Shown here: positions 49,343-58,938 of the stretch, in pieces
How the letters are laid out: each line of letters opens with the position of its first letter
Position numbering within the stretch: the first letter of the stretch is position 1
Assembly (NCBI RefSeq): GCF_022829295.1
Contig: NZ_JAKSYH010000153.1
Location: 1-64,000, forward strand
DNA: 64,000 nt
From: Methylobacterium sp. J-088
GTDB taxonomy: Bacteria; Pseudomonadota; Alphaproteobacteria; Rhizobiales; Beijerinckiaceae
Direction: 5' to 3'
Notes under the pieces: generated by a model
What the model saw: the letters and a program-made list of their open reading frames with translations, nothing else
Databases searched by the model: none
Told to the model about the DNA's origin: nothing
Position numbers and translations under genes: made by a program

Positions 49343-50689
49343 TCAGCCCCGGCCGCCCCCGCGCTCGCCCATGCCGACCCGGCCGAACAGGCCGTCGCCG
49401 GCCACGACCACGAGGCGCCGGACCTCGCCCCGCAGGAAGGCCTGGAGGAAGCGGTTGTAGTCGCGGAACGAGACACAGCCGTTCGAGGCGCCGGGCTGGC
49501 GCAGCATGTAGGTGTGGGCGAGCAGGCCGTCACGGCCGTGGATCGACCCGCTGCCACCGACCGGGGTGAGGCGGATCGCCCGAACCCCGTGGAACAGGCG
49601 CTCGCGCTCGGTCAGCATGTAGGTGCCCGGCGGCGTCGAGCCGCGCATGCGCAGGTGGACGAAACGCGGGCTGTCCATGGCCTCGCCGAGGCCGGAATGC
49701 GCCTCCAGCACCTCGCCGGACGGGAGCGTCACCGTACGGGCGGTGATGTCGTAGACCGCCGTGCCGCCGACGGATTCGGGCTCCGGGCTGATCCGGGTGC
49801 GTGGGGCCGCCTGCGGCAAGGTATCGGGGCTGGCATAGGCCAGGGCCTGACGTGGCTCCTGCCGGGGTGCGGCGGCGCCGACGCCGAACAGCTTCTCGAA
49901 GAAGGACGGCTCCTCCGCCATGGCGGCGCGGAACACGTCGCGGGTGCGGGGCAGGGCGCGGGCCGCCACCCGGGCGGGCGGCGCGGTGCGCGGTGCTGCG
50001 GGCTGCGGCCGCAGCTCGGCCGGGCGGGCCACCGGCAGAGGCACCAGGGCGGATGCCGGATTGGGCACGAAGGCGGCGGGGGTCGGCTCGGCCATGGCAA
50101 GCCGCAGGGGCGCGGGCGCCTGCGTGGCAGCAATCCCCTTCGACGCGGCCAGCCCCTCCGGCGCGGTGACCAGCGCATCCGAGGCCTGCGCGGTCCGGAT
50201 CCGCTCGGCCTTGACCTGCTCAGCGCGCGCGACCTGCCGAGCGATCTCCCGGACCGCCGGGGAGGGCTCGGACAGGGCGACCTGGGTTGTGGCGGCGACC
50301 TGGAAGTCGGTCGGCAGCGCCGCTTCGCCGAAGTCGGTCGCGGCGCCGGAGCCCAGCGCGGGGCTCGGATCGAGCATCCAGGCGAGATTCGGCTGCGGCG
50401 CGGCGTGCGGCGCGGTGGCGAGGGCGGGCCGCAGCGCGGGGGCCTCGGACGGGGCGGGGCCCTGCGGCTGGATGAGAATCGCCCAGCCGGCCAGGGTCAC
50501 GGCGGTCAGGCCGATGAGCCCCGTGAGACGGGCGCGGCGGCGGGCCCGACGCATGGCGCTCGGGTAGGGCACACGGGTGCGGGCGACGGGATCGTAGGGC
50601 GTCTCGACGTAGACGATGCGCTGCGGCGCGGCCCGCCGCACGGGCTCCGCGACCGGGTACGCGGTTCGGGACATTGCAGCCTGAGCCAT
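49343..50689 (-). CDS. DUF2778/L,D-transpeptidase-like cell wall protein
   Basis: This 448-residue protein (ATG 50689; another ATG at 50674 has a better AGG spacing) has a cytoplasmic basic N-terminus and one membrane helix at about 47-67 ([20 protein letters not shown]). A long Ala/Pro-rich periplasmic linker follows. The C-terminal DUF2778 domain has [27 protein letters not shown] and [18 protein letters not shown], with the HxxxG...SxGC catalytic arrangement of L,D-transpeptidase/Tlde1-like peptidoglycan enzymes. It likely acts on stem peptides in the periplasm. The unusual length is all linker. Confidence 0.82.
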   Translation of the reverse strand: MAQAAMSRTAYPVAEPVRRAAPQRIVYVETPYDPVARTRVPYPSAMRRARRRARLTGLIGLTAVTLAGWAILIQPQGPAPSEAPALRPALATAPHAAPQPNLAWMLDPSPALGSGAATDFGEAALPTDFQVAATTQVALSEPSPAVREIARQVARAEQVKAERIRTAQASDALVTAPEGLAASKGIAATQAPAPLRLAMAEPTPAAFVPNPASALVPLPVARPAELRPQPAAPRTAPPARVAARALPRTRDVFRAAMAEEPSFFEKLFGVGAAAPRQEPRQALAYASPDTLPQAAPRTRISPEPESVGGTAVYDITARTVTLPSGEVLEAHSGLGEAMDSPRFVHLRMRGSTPPGTYMLTERERLFHGVRAIRLTPVGGSGSIHGRDGLLAHTYMLRQPGASNGCVSFRDYNRFLQAFLRGEVRRLVVVAGDGLFGRVGMGERGGGRG

Positions 50690-50864
50690 TCGGGGAACTC
50701 GCGCACGCGCTTCCCCGGAGGCAGCCGCCGCCGTTCGCCCGCGGAAGCCGTTTCCGCGCACGTGGCCTGGGTTGCCCATCTGGGAAGGACATCAACCGTC
50801 CACCCATTAAGCCGCCTTATGGTTAAGTCTTGCTAAAGACGCGCACGCCGCCGCGAATACGCGT

Positions 50865-52205
50865 TCAGGACGCCCGCGCGGGGGTCTCCATCGGCGCGTC
50901 CATCGGCCCATGCCGACGCGCGACCAGCAGGCAGAGCAGGGCCACCGGCACGCCGATCAGGGACGTGCCGACGAAGAACCACGTGAACCCGGTCCATTCG
51001 ATCACGAAGCCCGAAAACCCGGCGAGCAGGCTGCCCGGCAGGGCGCAGAGCGAGGTCAGCAGGGCGTACTGGCTCGCCGCGTGTGCGGTGGCCGAGAGCC
51101 GCGACATGTAGGTGATCAGTACGATCGACGCGAAGGCGTAGGCGAAGCCGTCGATCCCGACGGTCGCCGCGAAGGTCCAGAACGCCGCCCCGCCATGGCC
51201 GCCGTGCCATGCGAGATAGGCCAGCGCGAGGTGCGAGGCCGAGGCCACCACGGTGCCGATCAGCAGGCTCGCCATCATGCCGATCCGCGGGATGATGGCG
51301 CTCGCCAGGAACGTCCCGCCGAGCGCGATCCAGAAGCCGAACAGCTTGGTCACCGTGGCGATGTCGGTGTTGGAATAGCCCAGCGTCTTGAACAGCGGGA
51401 TCGCCATGGCGTTCGAGACGTAGCCGGGCATCCGGAAGCCCGCGACCAGCGCCAGCACCGGCACGGCCAGCGGCCCGAGGCGGGCCAGCAGGTCGCGGAT
51501 CGGCGCCCAGACGGTCTCGACGAAGCCGCCGGTGGCGGGCGTCTCGGGGGCGGGGGGTTCGGGCGCCAGCAGCGCCGCGATCGTGCCGGGGGCCATGAGC
51601 GCGGCCATGCACAGGTAGGCGACGCGCCAGCCGTACGCGTCGGACAGGTAGAGGGCGCCGGCCCCCGCCGCGAGGTTGCCGATCCGGTAGCCGATCTCCG
51701 ACCACGACGACATCAGCGCCTGCTGCTCGGGAGGCGCGGCGGTGATGCGCCAGCCGTCGATCACAACGTCCTGGGTGGCGCCCGCGACGCCGAGGGCCAG
51801 GGAGAACGCCACCGTCCAGGCGAGCCAGTGGGCCGGATCGCCGAAGGCGACGCCCGCGAGCGCCAGCGCCACCAGGATCTGCGTGGCGACGATCCAGCCG
51901 CGCCTTCGCCCGAGCCAGCGGCCGATGAGCGGCGCGTCGTGGCGGTCGAGGAAGGGGGCCCAGAGGAACTTGAGCTTGTAGGCGATGGTGAGCTCGCTCA
52001 TCAGCCCGATCGTGGCGAGCGGCACCTTGGCCTGGACGAGCCACGCCGACTGGGTCGCGTAGACGAGCAGGAACGGGATGCCCTGCGCGAAGCCGAGCCC
52101 GAGCACCGCGGCGACCCGCCGGTCGGTGAACAAAGGCGTGAGGAAGGCGTTTTTTTGGGACTTCACAGGAGTGGAAGGGGCACTGGCTGCGGCCGGGTTC
52201 GCCAT
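50865..52205 (-). CDS. ampG: AmpG-family muropeptide/MFS permease
   Basis: This 446-residue, roughly twelve-helix inner-membrane carrier has the AmpG opening: VLGLGFAQGIPFLLVYATQSAWL, then LATIGLMSELTIAYKLKFLWAPFLDRHDAP, then TQDVVIDGWRI. AmpG proteins import anhydro-muropeptides for cell-wall recycling and can influence beta-lactamase induction. It sits upstream of the L,D-transpeptidase-like gene on the same strand, with a 175-base gap, which makes a peptidoglycan theme plausible. Confidence 0.87.
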   Translation of the reverse strand: MANPAAASAPSTPVKSQKNAFLTPLFTDRRVAAVLGLGFAQGIPFLLVYATQSAWLVQAKVPLATIGLMSELTIAYKLKFLWAPFLDRHDAPLIGRWLGRRRGWIVATQILVALALAGVAFGDPAHWLAWTVAFSLALGVAGATQDVVIDGWRITAAPPEQQALMSSWSEIGYRIGNLAAGAGALYLSDAYGWRVAYLCMAALMAPGTIAALLAPEPPAPETPATGGFVETVWAPIRDLLARLGPLAVPVLALVAGFRMPGYVSNAMAIPLFKTLGYSNTDIATVTKLFGFWIALGGTFLASAIIPRIGMMASLLIGTVVASASHLALAYLAWHGGHGGAAFWTFAATVGIDGFAYAFASIVLITYMSRLSATAHAASQYALLTSLCALPGSLLAGFSGFVIEWTGFTWFFVGTSLIGVPVALLCLLVARRHGPMDAPMETPARAS

Positions 52206-52346
52206 CCACGCGTCTCCTGGGGTTCGGGAAGGAGAGAGCAGATCCCGCCTTGCGGCGCAACGAGCAAACCTCGCGACGGCCCGGCGCGACGGCGTACGGG
52301 AATCACGCTATGCTGGTGGTGTGAAAGGACGGCAACGGAGGTCGAC

Positions 52347-52700
52347 ATGGACGCCCCCACGGTCCTCACGGCCGCCGAGGCCCAGGGACAGGCCACCTAC
52401 GGCATGGCGAACCTGCGCTCGAAGACCACCGGTTTGCCGTTCATCGTGTTCATCTCGCAGAGGGGCGGCGCCCGGCACGACGCCCGCGTGAAGGTCTCGC
52501 TCGGACCTCGGGTCCAGCCCGATCAGATGGGCTCGTATCAGGTGAGACCCTTCCGATACACGGACGGCCCGCGCCTCGATCCCGCCGACGAGGCGCGCCT
52601 GAAGGCCTGGGTCGCGCTGAATCGCGACGTGCTCATCAGCTATTGGGACGGGCACATCGAGTTCACGGAAGACGCGATCGAGTTGCTCAAGCCGGTGTGA
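52347..52700 (+). CDS. Conserved hypothetical protein (117 residues)
   Basis: The ATG at 52347 follows CGGAGG by about six bases. The protein is compact and soluble: MANLRSKTTGLPFIVFISQR, then GARHDARVKVSLGPRV, then RLKAWVALNRDVLISYWDGHIEFTEDAIELL. Similar short proteins are familiar from rhizobial and Methylobacterium genomes, but I know no function. It is divergent from ampG and convergent with mfd. Confidence 0.7.
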   Translation: MDAPTVLTAAEAQGQATYGMANLRSKTTGLPFIVFISQRGGARHDARVKVSLGPRVQPDQMGSYQVRPFRYTDGPRLDPADEARLKAWVALNRDVLISYWDGHIEFTEDAIELLKPV

Positions 52701-52731
52701 GGCCACGCCGGCTCAGGCCCTCACGAGATCC

Positions 52732-55700
52732 TCACGCCGCCTTCTTGCCCCGCCCGGCGATCGTCACCAAGCTGCGCAGCACCTCGGTGGCGGTCTTGAG
52801 CCTTGCCGGGATCGTGGTCAGCTCGCGCACGAACACCACGCTCATGTCGGGCCGCACCTTCGCGAAGGAGGCCTGCTCGGCGACAAAGGCCACCAGCCCC
52901 TGCGGGTTGGCGTAGGATTTGTCGCGGAAATGGACCACCACGCCCTTCGGCCCGGCCTCGACCTTCTCGACGTTCGCCTTGAGGCACAGGATCTTGATCG
53001 TGCCGATCTTGAGGAGTTGCTCCACCTCGGGCGGCAGCGGACCGAACCGGTCGATCATCTCGGCCCCGAAACTCTCCATCTCGGCATCGTCCTGGATGGT
53101 GGCGAGCCGCCGGTAGAGCGCCAACCGCACCCCCAGATCCTCGACGTAATCCCCCGGGATCGTGACCGGCGCGCCGAGCGCGATGGTCGGCGACCACGCC
53201 TCCTCGGGCAGGTCCTCGATGCCGGCCTTGAGCGCGGTGACCGCGTCTTCCAGCATCTGCTGGTAGAGTTCGTAACCGACTTCCTTGATGTGGCCGGACT
53301 GGGCGTCGCCCAAGAGGTTGCCGGCGCCGCGGATGTCGAGGTCGTGGGAGGCGAGCTGGAAGCCCGCGCCCAGCGTGTCGAGGCTCTGGAGCACCTTGAG
53401 CCGCTGCTCGGCCTGGGCGGTGAGCTGACGGTTCGCCGGGGTCGTGAACAGCGCGTAGGCCCGGGCCTTCGAGCGCCCGACCCGGCCGCGCAGCTGGTAG
53501 AGCTGGGCGAGGCCGAACATGTCGGCCCGGTGGACGATCAGGGTGTTGGCGGTGGGGATGTCGAGGCCCGATTCCACGATCGTGGTCGAGAGCAGCACGT
53601 CGAACTTGCCCTCGTAGAAGGCCGTCATCACGTCCTCGAGCTGGCCCGCCGCCATCTGGCCGTGGGCCACCGCGACCTTGATCTCGGGCATCTCGGCGTC
53701 GAGGAATTTTTTGACCTCCGCCAGATCCTCGATCCGGGGGACGACGTAGAAGGCCTGCCCGCCGCGGTAACGCTCGCGCAGCAGGGCCTCCCGGATGGTC
53801 AGGGGATCGAATGGCGTCACGAAGGTGCGCACCACCAGCCGGTCGACCGGGGGCGTGGCGATGATCGACAGTTCGCGCACGCCCGTCATGGCGAGCTGGA
53901 GCGTGCGCGGGATCGGGGTCGCCGACAGGGTCAGGACGTGGACGTCCGCTTGGAGCGCCTTCAGCCGCTCCTTGTGGGCCACGCCGAAATGCTGCTCCTC
54001 GTCCACGATGATCAGGCCGAGATCCTTGAAGGCGATGTTCTTGGCCAAGAGCGCGTGGGTGCCGACCACGATGTCGACCGTGCCGGCAGCGAGCCCCGCA
54101 CGGGCCTGCTTCATCTCGGCCGCGGAGGCGAAGCGGGAGAGCTGCGCGATCTGGATCGGCAGGCCCTTGAAGCGCTCGGCGAAGGTCCGAAAATGCTGGC
54201 GGGCGAGCAGGGTGGTGGGCACGATCACCGCCACCTGCTTGCCGGAGATCGCCGCCGCGAAGGCGGCGCGCAGCGCCACCTCGGTCTTGCCGAAGCCGAC
54301 ATCGCCGCAGACCAGACGGTCCATCGGCCGGCCGGCATTGAGGTCGTCCAGCACCGCGTCGATGGCGTTGGCCTGATCCTCCGTCTCCTCGAACGGGAAG
54401 CGGGCGGCGAACTCGCCGTAAAGCCCCTCCGGCGCCTTGAGAGCGGGAGCCTTCCGGACGAAGCGCTGGGCCGCGACCTTGATCAATTCGCCCGCCATCT
54501 CCAGGATGCGGCGCTTCATCTTGGCCTTGCGGGCCTGCCACGCGCCGCCGCCGAGCCGGTCGAGGGCGACCTCGGCATCCTCCGACCCGTAGCGGGTCAG
54601 GAGCTCGATATTCTCCACCGGCAGGAGCAGCAGGCCGCCAGTATAGGCGAGTTCCAGGCAATCATGCGGGGCGCCGGCCGCATGGATCGTCTTCAATCCG
54701 GAAAAACGGCCGATGCCGTGGTCGGCATGGACCACGATGTCGCCGGGCTGGAGCGCCTGCACCTCCAGGATCACGTCCTGGGGCCGCTTGGCCTTGCGCT
54801 TCTGGCGGACCAGCCGGTCGCCCAGGATGTCGCCCTCGGACACCACCGCGAGTTCGCCCGCGACGAAGCCGGATTCCAGGCCCCAGACCGCCACCGCCGC
54901 GTCGGTGCCGCGCTTCAGCGCGTAGACGTCGGTGAGCCGGGTGATCGCCACGGGCTTCTTGAGGCCGTGATCGGTGAGCACGCCGCAGAGCCGGTCGCGG
55001 GAGCCGTCGGACCACGCGCCCAGGATCACATGATGACCGGATCCCTGGAGGTCGCGGATATGCGCCACCGCGGCGTCGAACACGCTGGTGTTCTCCTCGG
55101 CCCGCTCCGGCGCGAAGTTCCGGCCGGCCTTGGCGCCGCAATCGATCACCGCGCGCTCGGGCGAGTCGGGCTGGGCGAAGGGTGTCAGCCGCGCCACCGT
55201 GGCGGTGGCGATCCGCTCCTTCAGCTCGTTCGGCATTAGGTAGAGGGCGCGGGGCGGCAGCGGCTTGTAGGGGGCGACGCCGGCCTGCGGCGTCTTCATC
55301 GCGGCCTCGCGGGCCTGATAGTAATCCTGGACCAGCGCGATCCGTTCGGCGGCCGCATCCTCGACCTGCGGGTCGAACACCAGCGGCACGCCGCCGAGAT
55401 AGTCGAACAGGGTGTCGAGGCCGTCGTAGAACAGCGGCATCCAGTGCTCGAGGCCGGCATAGCGCCGTCCCTCGCTGACGGTCTCGTAGAGCCGGTCGTC
55501 CCGGGTGGCGGCGCCGAAGCTCTGGATGTAGCCCTGGCGGAAGCGCCGGATCGTCTCGGTGGTGAGCTGGACCTCGCTCATCGGCATCAGGTCGAGCGAG
55601 CGGAGCTGGCCGGTGGTGCGCTGGGTCTCCGGATCGAAGGCGCGGATCGATTCCAGCGTGTCACCGAAGAAATCGAGGCGGATCGGCGCGGCTAAGCCCG

Positions 55701-56331
55701 GCGGCGACAGATCGAGGATGCCGCCGCGGACCGCGTATTCGCCCGTGTCGCGCACCGTCCCGGTGCGCAGAAAGCCGTTGGCCTCGACCCAGGCGACCAC
55801 GTCGTCCATCGCCACGACGTTGCCGATCGCCGCCGAGAACGCCTCCCGGGCGATGTGGGCGCGGGGCGGCACCCGCTGCACCAGGGCGTTGACGGTGGTG
55901 CAGAGGATGCGCGGGCGGTCCTCGGCCGAGCGGGTCCGGGCGAGGCGGGCGAGCGCGGTCATCCGGGCGGCGGCCGTGGCGGTGGTCGGCGAGACCCGGT
56001 CGTAGGGCTGGCAGTCCCAGGCCGGCAGGCTCATCACGTCCATCTCGGGCGCGACGAAGCCGAGCGCCGCCTGGAACGACGCCGAGCGCCCGGAATCGCG
56101 CGCCACGTGGACCAGCACGGCCGGGGCATCGACGGTGGGGGCCAGGGCGCGGGCGAGGTCGGCGAGCGCGAGCGCGTCGAACCCCTCCGGGGCGCTCGCC
56201 AGCACCGGGCTGTCGCCGCGCTTGAGGGCGTCGATCGCCTGGGCGAGGGCGGAGGATTTCGGCAGGGCGAAGCGCGCGACCTGCTGTTTGGCGGGCGCGG
56301 GCGCAGAAGGCTTCGGTTGCGGCTTGGCCAT
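52732..56331 (-). CDS. mfd: Transcription-repair coupling factor
   Basis: This 1199-residue motor removes RNA polymerase stalled at lesions and recruits UvrA. Domains in order are a UvrB-homology N-terminus (VLVHVARDSGRSASFQAALGF, LPAWDCQPYDRVSPT), the RNAP-interacting CarD-like domain (LQPGDIVVHADHGIGRFSG, about 550), and an SF2 translocase. The translocase has CGDVGFGKTEVALRAAF (I), VDEEQHFGVAHKERLK (II), SATPIPRTLQLAMTG (III) and LYQLRGRVGRS (VI). A TRCF C-terminus follows. The ATG at 56331 follows a low-complexity start; an upstream in-frame ATG would add 25 residues. Length is normal for the family. Confidence 0.95.
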   Translation of the reverse strand: MAKPQPKPSAPAPAKQQVARFALPKSSALAQAIDALKRGDSPVLASAPEGFDALALADLARALAPTVDAPAVLVHVARDSGRSASFQAALGFVAPEMDVMSLPAWDCQPYDRVSPTTATAAARMTALARLARTRSAEDRPRILCTTVNALVQRVPPRAHIAREAFSAAIGNVVAMDDVVAWVEANGFLRTGTVRDTGEYAVRGGILDLSPPGLAAPIRLDFFGDTLESIRAFDPETQRTTGQLRSLDLMPMSEVQLTTETIRRFRQGYIQSFGAATRDDRLYETVSEGRRYAGLEHWMPLFYDGLDTLFDYLGGVPLVFDPQVEDAAAERIALVQDYYQAREAAMKTPQAGVAPYKPLPPRALYLMPNELKERIATATVARLTPFAQPDSPERAVIDCGAKAGRNFAPERAEENTSVFDAAVAHIRDLQGSGHHVILGAWSDGSRDRLCGVLTDHGLKKPVAITRLTDVYALKRGTDAAVAVWGLESGFVAGELAVVSEGDILGDRLVRQKRKAKRPQDVILEVQALQPGDIVVHADHGIGRFSGLKTIHAAGAPHDCLELAYTGGLLLLPVENIELLTRYGSEDAEVALDRLGGGAWQARKAKMKRRILEMAGELIKVAAQRFVRKAPALKAPEGLYGEFAARFPFEETEDQANAIDAVLDDLNAGRPMDRLVCGDVGFGKTEVALRAAFAAAISGKQVAVIVPTTLLARQHFRTFAERFKGLPIQIAQLSRFASAAEMKQARAGLAAGTVDIVVGTHALLAKNIAFKDLGLIIVDEEQHFGVAHKERLKALQADVHVLTLSATPIPRTLQLAMTGVRELSIIATPPVDRLVVRTFVTPFDPLTIREALLRERYRGGQAFYVVPRIEDLAEVKKFLDAEMPEIKVAVAHGQMAAGQLEDVMTAFYEGKFDVLLSTTIVESGLDIPTANTLIVHRADMFGLAQLYQLRGRVGRSKARAYALFTTPANRQLTAQAEQRLKVLQSLDTLGAGFQLASHDLDIRGAGNLLGDAQSGHIKEVGYELYQQMLEDAVTALKAGIEDLPEEAWSPTIALGAPVTIPGDYVEDLGVRLALYRRLATIQDDAEMESFGAEMIDRFGPLPPEVEQLLKIGTIKILCLKANVEKVEAGPKGVVVHFRDKSYANPQGLVAFVAEQASFAKVRPDMSVVFVRELTTIPARLKTATEVLRSLVTIAGRGKKAA

Positions 56332-56710
56332 CGGGTCTTTCGCGGGGGATCCCGCCGGGCGCGTCAGGGGCAGAGGTCGGGTGGCGTTAGCTGATCGGGG
56401 CGCCACGATAAAGCGTTCCCGGGGTCACGGCTGAGCGGACCCTATATGGCGGTTCTGCTGCAGTCACGGAACGGTTGTTGGGCTGCGATTCGGGGAAGCG
56501 CGCCGCTGCTGGAGAGACGACGCGACAGGGGGAGCACCGACGAACGTTCCGGACGCGACGAGCCCCCTCTCCCGTGCGGGAGAGGGTTGGGGTGAGGGGC
56601 GAGAACGCTCAGGATCGAACATCGCCGCGCCGATAGAGCGCTCCTCTTCCTGAAGGCCCCGATCCCTCACCCTGTCCCTCTCCCGCACGGGAGAGGGGAC
56701 CCGCGCCTCG
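56332..56710. other. Intergenic region upstream of mfd with palindromic repeat
   Basis: Apart from the repeat at 56563-56698 there is no convincing gene. The mfd promoter should lie within about 150 bases of 56331. No BrnT N-terminus can be found here. Confidence 0.5.
56563..56698. repeat. Paired palindromic (REP/BIME-like) repeat, family 1
   Basis: The copies at 56563-56599 and 56663-56698 have the same head-to-head arrangement, CTCAGGAT spacer word and GGACCCGCG right flank as at 47838-47978. The right copy ends about 13 bases before recognisable BrnT coding sequence begins. Confidence 0.9.
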
Positions 56711-56863
56711 TCTGGCGATGACGGCGAGGAGCGCCGGATTACCGTCGGCCAAGCCCGCGATGGGGTCTTCACCGTCGTCTACACCATGCGTGGACCGGTG
56801 ACGCGGCTCGTCACCGCTTGGCCCGCGACCAAGAAGGAACCGCGCACGCTATGGCGCATGCTG
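56711..56863 (+). pseudogene. brnT: BrnT toxin 3' remnant
   Basis: In this frame the sequence reads GDDGEERRITVGQARDGVF, then TVVYTMRGPVTRLVTAWPAT, then KKEPRTLWRML. This matches the C-terminal half of BrnT ribonuclease toxins (YGEER ... VVYT.R ... ISAR.A...ER) and runs into the start of brnA as intact pairs do. The N-terminal half is absent, and the palindromic repeat occupies the place where it should be. The toxin cannot be made in active form. Confidence 0.7.
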
Positions 56864-57198
56864 ACGCGATCACCTTCACCCGCTTGGCGGACGGTACAAT
56901 GCTGCAGCGGCAGCCCGACTGGACGTTCCGGCCTGTCGCCACCGGCAGCGACCGTGGACAGCTCGCGGCGCTCACCGAGGAGGCGATCGAGCACATGAGC
57001 GCCTTCGACCCGGACCATCCCGGGCTCGACGACGCCTTCTGGGACGATTCCACAGTGGGCTCGCCGGACAGGGAGGCGGTCTCAATCCAGCTGGATAGCG
57101 ACGTGCTGCGCTACTTCCGACGCGCCGGCCGGGGCTATCAGGCACGGATCAACGCGGTGCTGCGGCGCCACATGCTCGCGGTCGGGAAGGGCCGCTGA
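56851..57198 (+). CDS. brnA: BrnA-family antitoxin (orphan)
   Basis: The ATG at 56851 gives 115 residues. The C-terminal BrnA signature AVSIQLDSDVLRYFRRAGRGYQARINAVLRRHML (overview, about 72-105) is a ribbon-helix-helix DNA-binding domain. The N-terminal part normally wraps BrnT and includes LDDAFWDDSTV. In a complete system BrnA neutralises BrnT and represses the operon. Here BrnT is truncated, so BrnA may persist as a stand-alone repressor or anti-toxin. Confidence 0.85.
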   Translation: MAHADAITFTRLADGTMLQRQPDWTFRPVATGSDRGQLAALTEEAIEHMSAFDPDHPGLDDAFWDDSTVGSPDREAVSIQLDSDVLRYFRRAGRGYQARINAVLRRHMLAVGKGR

Positions 57199-57219
57199 GC
57201 GCTTTCCCGACCGGGCTCC

Positions 57220-57450
57220 TCACGCGTCGGGCCCGACGATCTCGGCCAGCGCCGCCTCGACCCGGCCGCGGAAGAAATCCGCGTTGGGCATGTCCTGCGT
57301 CATCGCCTCCGCGCGGGCCGTGGCCTGCCGCAGGATCTCGCCGCGGAGCGCCGGATCGGAGCGCTCCATCATCTCCAGCATGATTCGCACCACCAGTTCG
57401 GTGGCGATCGAGCGGGCCGGGTGGTCGTAATTGGGCTTGGGTTCGTCCAT
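57220..57450 (-). CDS. Small hypothetical protein downstream of sdhE
   Basis: The ATG at 57450 gives 76 residues, 23 bases after the sdhE stop, so the two probably form one transcript. The protein is helical and acidic (HPARSIATELVVRIMLEMMERSDPALRGEIL, RGRVEAALAEIVGPDA), with no membrane segment. It is unrecognised. Confidence 0.65.
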   Translation of the reverse strand: MDEPKPNYDHPARSIATELVVRIMLEMMERSDPALRGEILRQATARAEAMTQDMPNADFFRGRVEAALAEIVGPDA

Positions 57451-57473
57451 GTCAGGCACTCTGGCGGTCCCTC

Positions 57474-57770
57474 TCAGGAATGGATCGGCGCATCGTGCCG
57501 GTGAAACGCGCGCACGCGCTGCCAGACCGACGTGTCGTAGTTCGAGGGTGTCTCGACCTCGCCGGTGAGCCACTTGAACAGGTCGCGGTCCGGCACCTCG
57601 ATCAGCGCCTCGAACTGGTCGAGTTCCGCCTCCGACAGGGTGCCGATCTCGGCATCGGCGAAGCGGCCCATGATCAGATCCATCTCGCGGATGCCCCGGT
57701 GCCAGGCGCGGAAGAGGAGGCGGCGGCGGCGCGGATCGAGGTCGGCGCTGGTGCGGGTGGTGCCGGACAT
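57474..57770 (-). CDS. sdhE: FAD assembly factor SdhE
   Basis: This 98-residue protein of the SdhE/YgfY (DUF339) family promotes covalent flavinylation of succinate dehydrogenase. The diagnostic RGIREMDLIMGRFAD (RGxxE motif, about residues 26-40) is complete, followed by FEALIEVPDRDLFKWLTG. In many alphaproteobacteria sdhE lies between recG and mfd. Here it is just upstream of the BrnA/mfd segment, with recG about 19 kb away. Confidence 0.93.
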   Translation of the reverse strand: MSGTTRTSADLDPRRRRLLFRAWHRGIREMDLIMGRFADAEIGTLSEAELDQFEALIEVPDRDLFKWLTGEVETPSNYDTSVWQRVRAFHRHDAPIHS

Positions 57771-57960
57771 TTTCTTCGGGACTTCCGGTCGGAGGGACGG
57801 GCGGGCGTTCACGCCAAGATAGGCGGCCATCCGGCGAGGATCCAGGATCCGGCCCCGGAGGCCCCGCGGGGCGAGGGCCAAAAAGCAATTGCCTCCGCCC
57901 GACGCTTCGTTATCTCGAAGGGCCAACGCCCCGCACGGGGCGGCGAGCGGGAGTCCAGCG

Positions 57961-58938
57961 ATGCCGAAGGCGATCCGGGTCTACGAGTACGGCGGCCCCG
58001 AGGTGATGAAGTTCGAGGACGTCCCCCTGGCCGAGCCCGGCCCCGGCCAGATCCGGGTCCGCCAAGCGGCCATCGGCGTCAACTTCATCGACATCTACTT
58101 CCGCACCGGCGCCTACAAGTCGCCGCACCTGCCCTACACCCCCGGCAAGGAGGGCGCCGGCACCGTCACGGCGGTCGGCGAGGGCGTAACCCAGTTCAAG
58201 CCGGGCGACCGGGTCGCCTACGGCTCGGTGGCGGATGGCTGCTACGCCGAGGAGCCGGTGGTCGCGGCCTCAGCGGCCGTGCCGATCCCCGACGGCGTCG
58301 ACGAGCAGACCGCCGCCGCCATGATGCTCAAGGGCCTGACCGTCGAGTACCTGCTGCACCGGACCTATGCGGTGAAGCCCGGCGACACGATCCTGTGGCA
58401 GGCGGCCGCCGGCGGCGTCGGCCTGATCGCCTGCCAATGGGCCAAGCACCTCGGCGCCACGGTGATCGGCACCGCCGGCAGCCCCGAGAAGGCGGAACTC
58501 GCCAAGCAGAATGGCTGCGACCACGTCATCCTGTACCGCGAGGAGGATGTCGCCAAGCGGGTGCGCGAGATCACCGGCGGCAAGGGCGTGCCGGTGGTCT
58601 ATGACGGCGTCGGGCAGGCGACCCTGATGGGCTCGCTCGACAGCCTCGCGCCGCTTGGCCTGCTGGCGAGCTTCGGCTCGGCCTCCGGGGCGATCACCGG
58701 GCTCGACCTCGGCCTGCTCGCCCCGCGCGGCTCGCTCTACGTGACCCGCCCGACGCTGGCGACCTTCTCGTCCAACCGCGCCACCCTGGAGGAGGCCGCC
58801 GCCCGCCTGTTCGCGGTGGTCGGCCACGGCGCGGTGAAGATCGCGGTCAACGCCACCTACCCGCTGGCCGAGGCGCAGCAGGTGCATCGCGACCTCGCGG
58901 GCCGGGAGACCACCGGCTCGATCGTGATGCTGCCGTGA
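57961..58938 (+). CDS. qor: NADPH:quinone oxidoreductase, zeta-crystallin type
   Basis: This 325-residue zinc-free MDR enzyme has the GroES-like N-terminus VNFIDIYFRTGAYKSPHLPYTPGKEGAGTV (overview, 41-70), the nucleotide motif AAAGGVGLIACQWAKHLGA (about 145-163) and VYDGVGQATLMGSLDSL. It reduces quinones with NADPH. The ATG at 57961 is preceded by GGCGAGCGGGAG. The stop overlaps the next gene's GTG start by four bases, so translation is coupled. Confidence 0.92.
   Translation: MPKAIRVYEYGGPEVMKFEDVPLAEPGPGQIRVRQAAIGVNFIDIYFRTGAYKSPHLPYTPGKEGAGTVTAVGEGVTQFKPGDRVAYGSVADGCYAEEPVVAASAAVPIPDGVDEQTAAAMMLKGLTVEYLLHRTYAVKPGDTILWQAAAGGVGLIACQWAKHLGATVIGTAGSPEKAELAKQNGCDHVILYREEDVAKRVREITGGKGVPVVYDGVGQATLMGSLDSLAPLGLLASFGSASGAITGLDLGLLAPRGSLYVTRPTLATFSSNRATLEEAAARLFAVVGHGAVKIAVNATYPLAEAQQVHRDLAGRETTGSIVMLP

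Noticed and set aside
50910-52346. Long plus-strand open frame opposite ampG
   Set aside because: Antisense shadow rich in Arg, Gly and Gln; only its last 117 codons, from the ATG at 52347, are a credible gene.
52930-55239. 769-codon plus-strand frame opposite mfd
   Set aside because: Low-complexity antisense shadow; mfd has complete helicase motifs.
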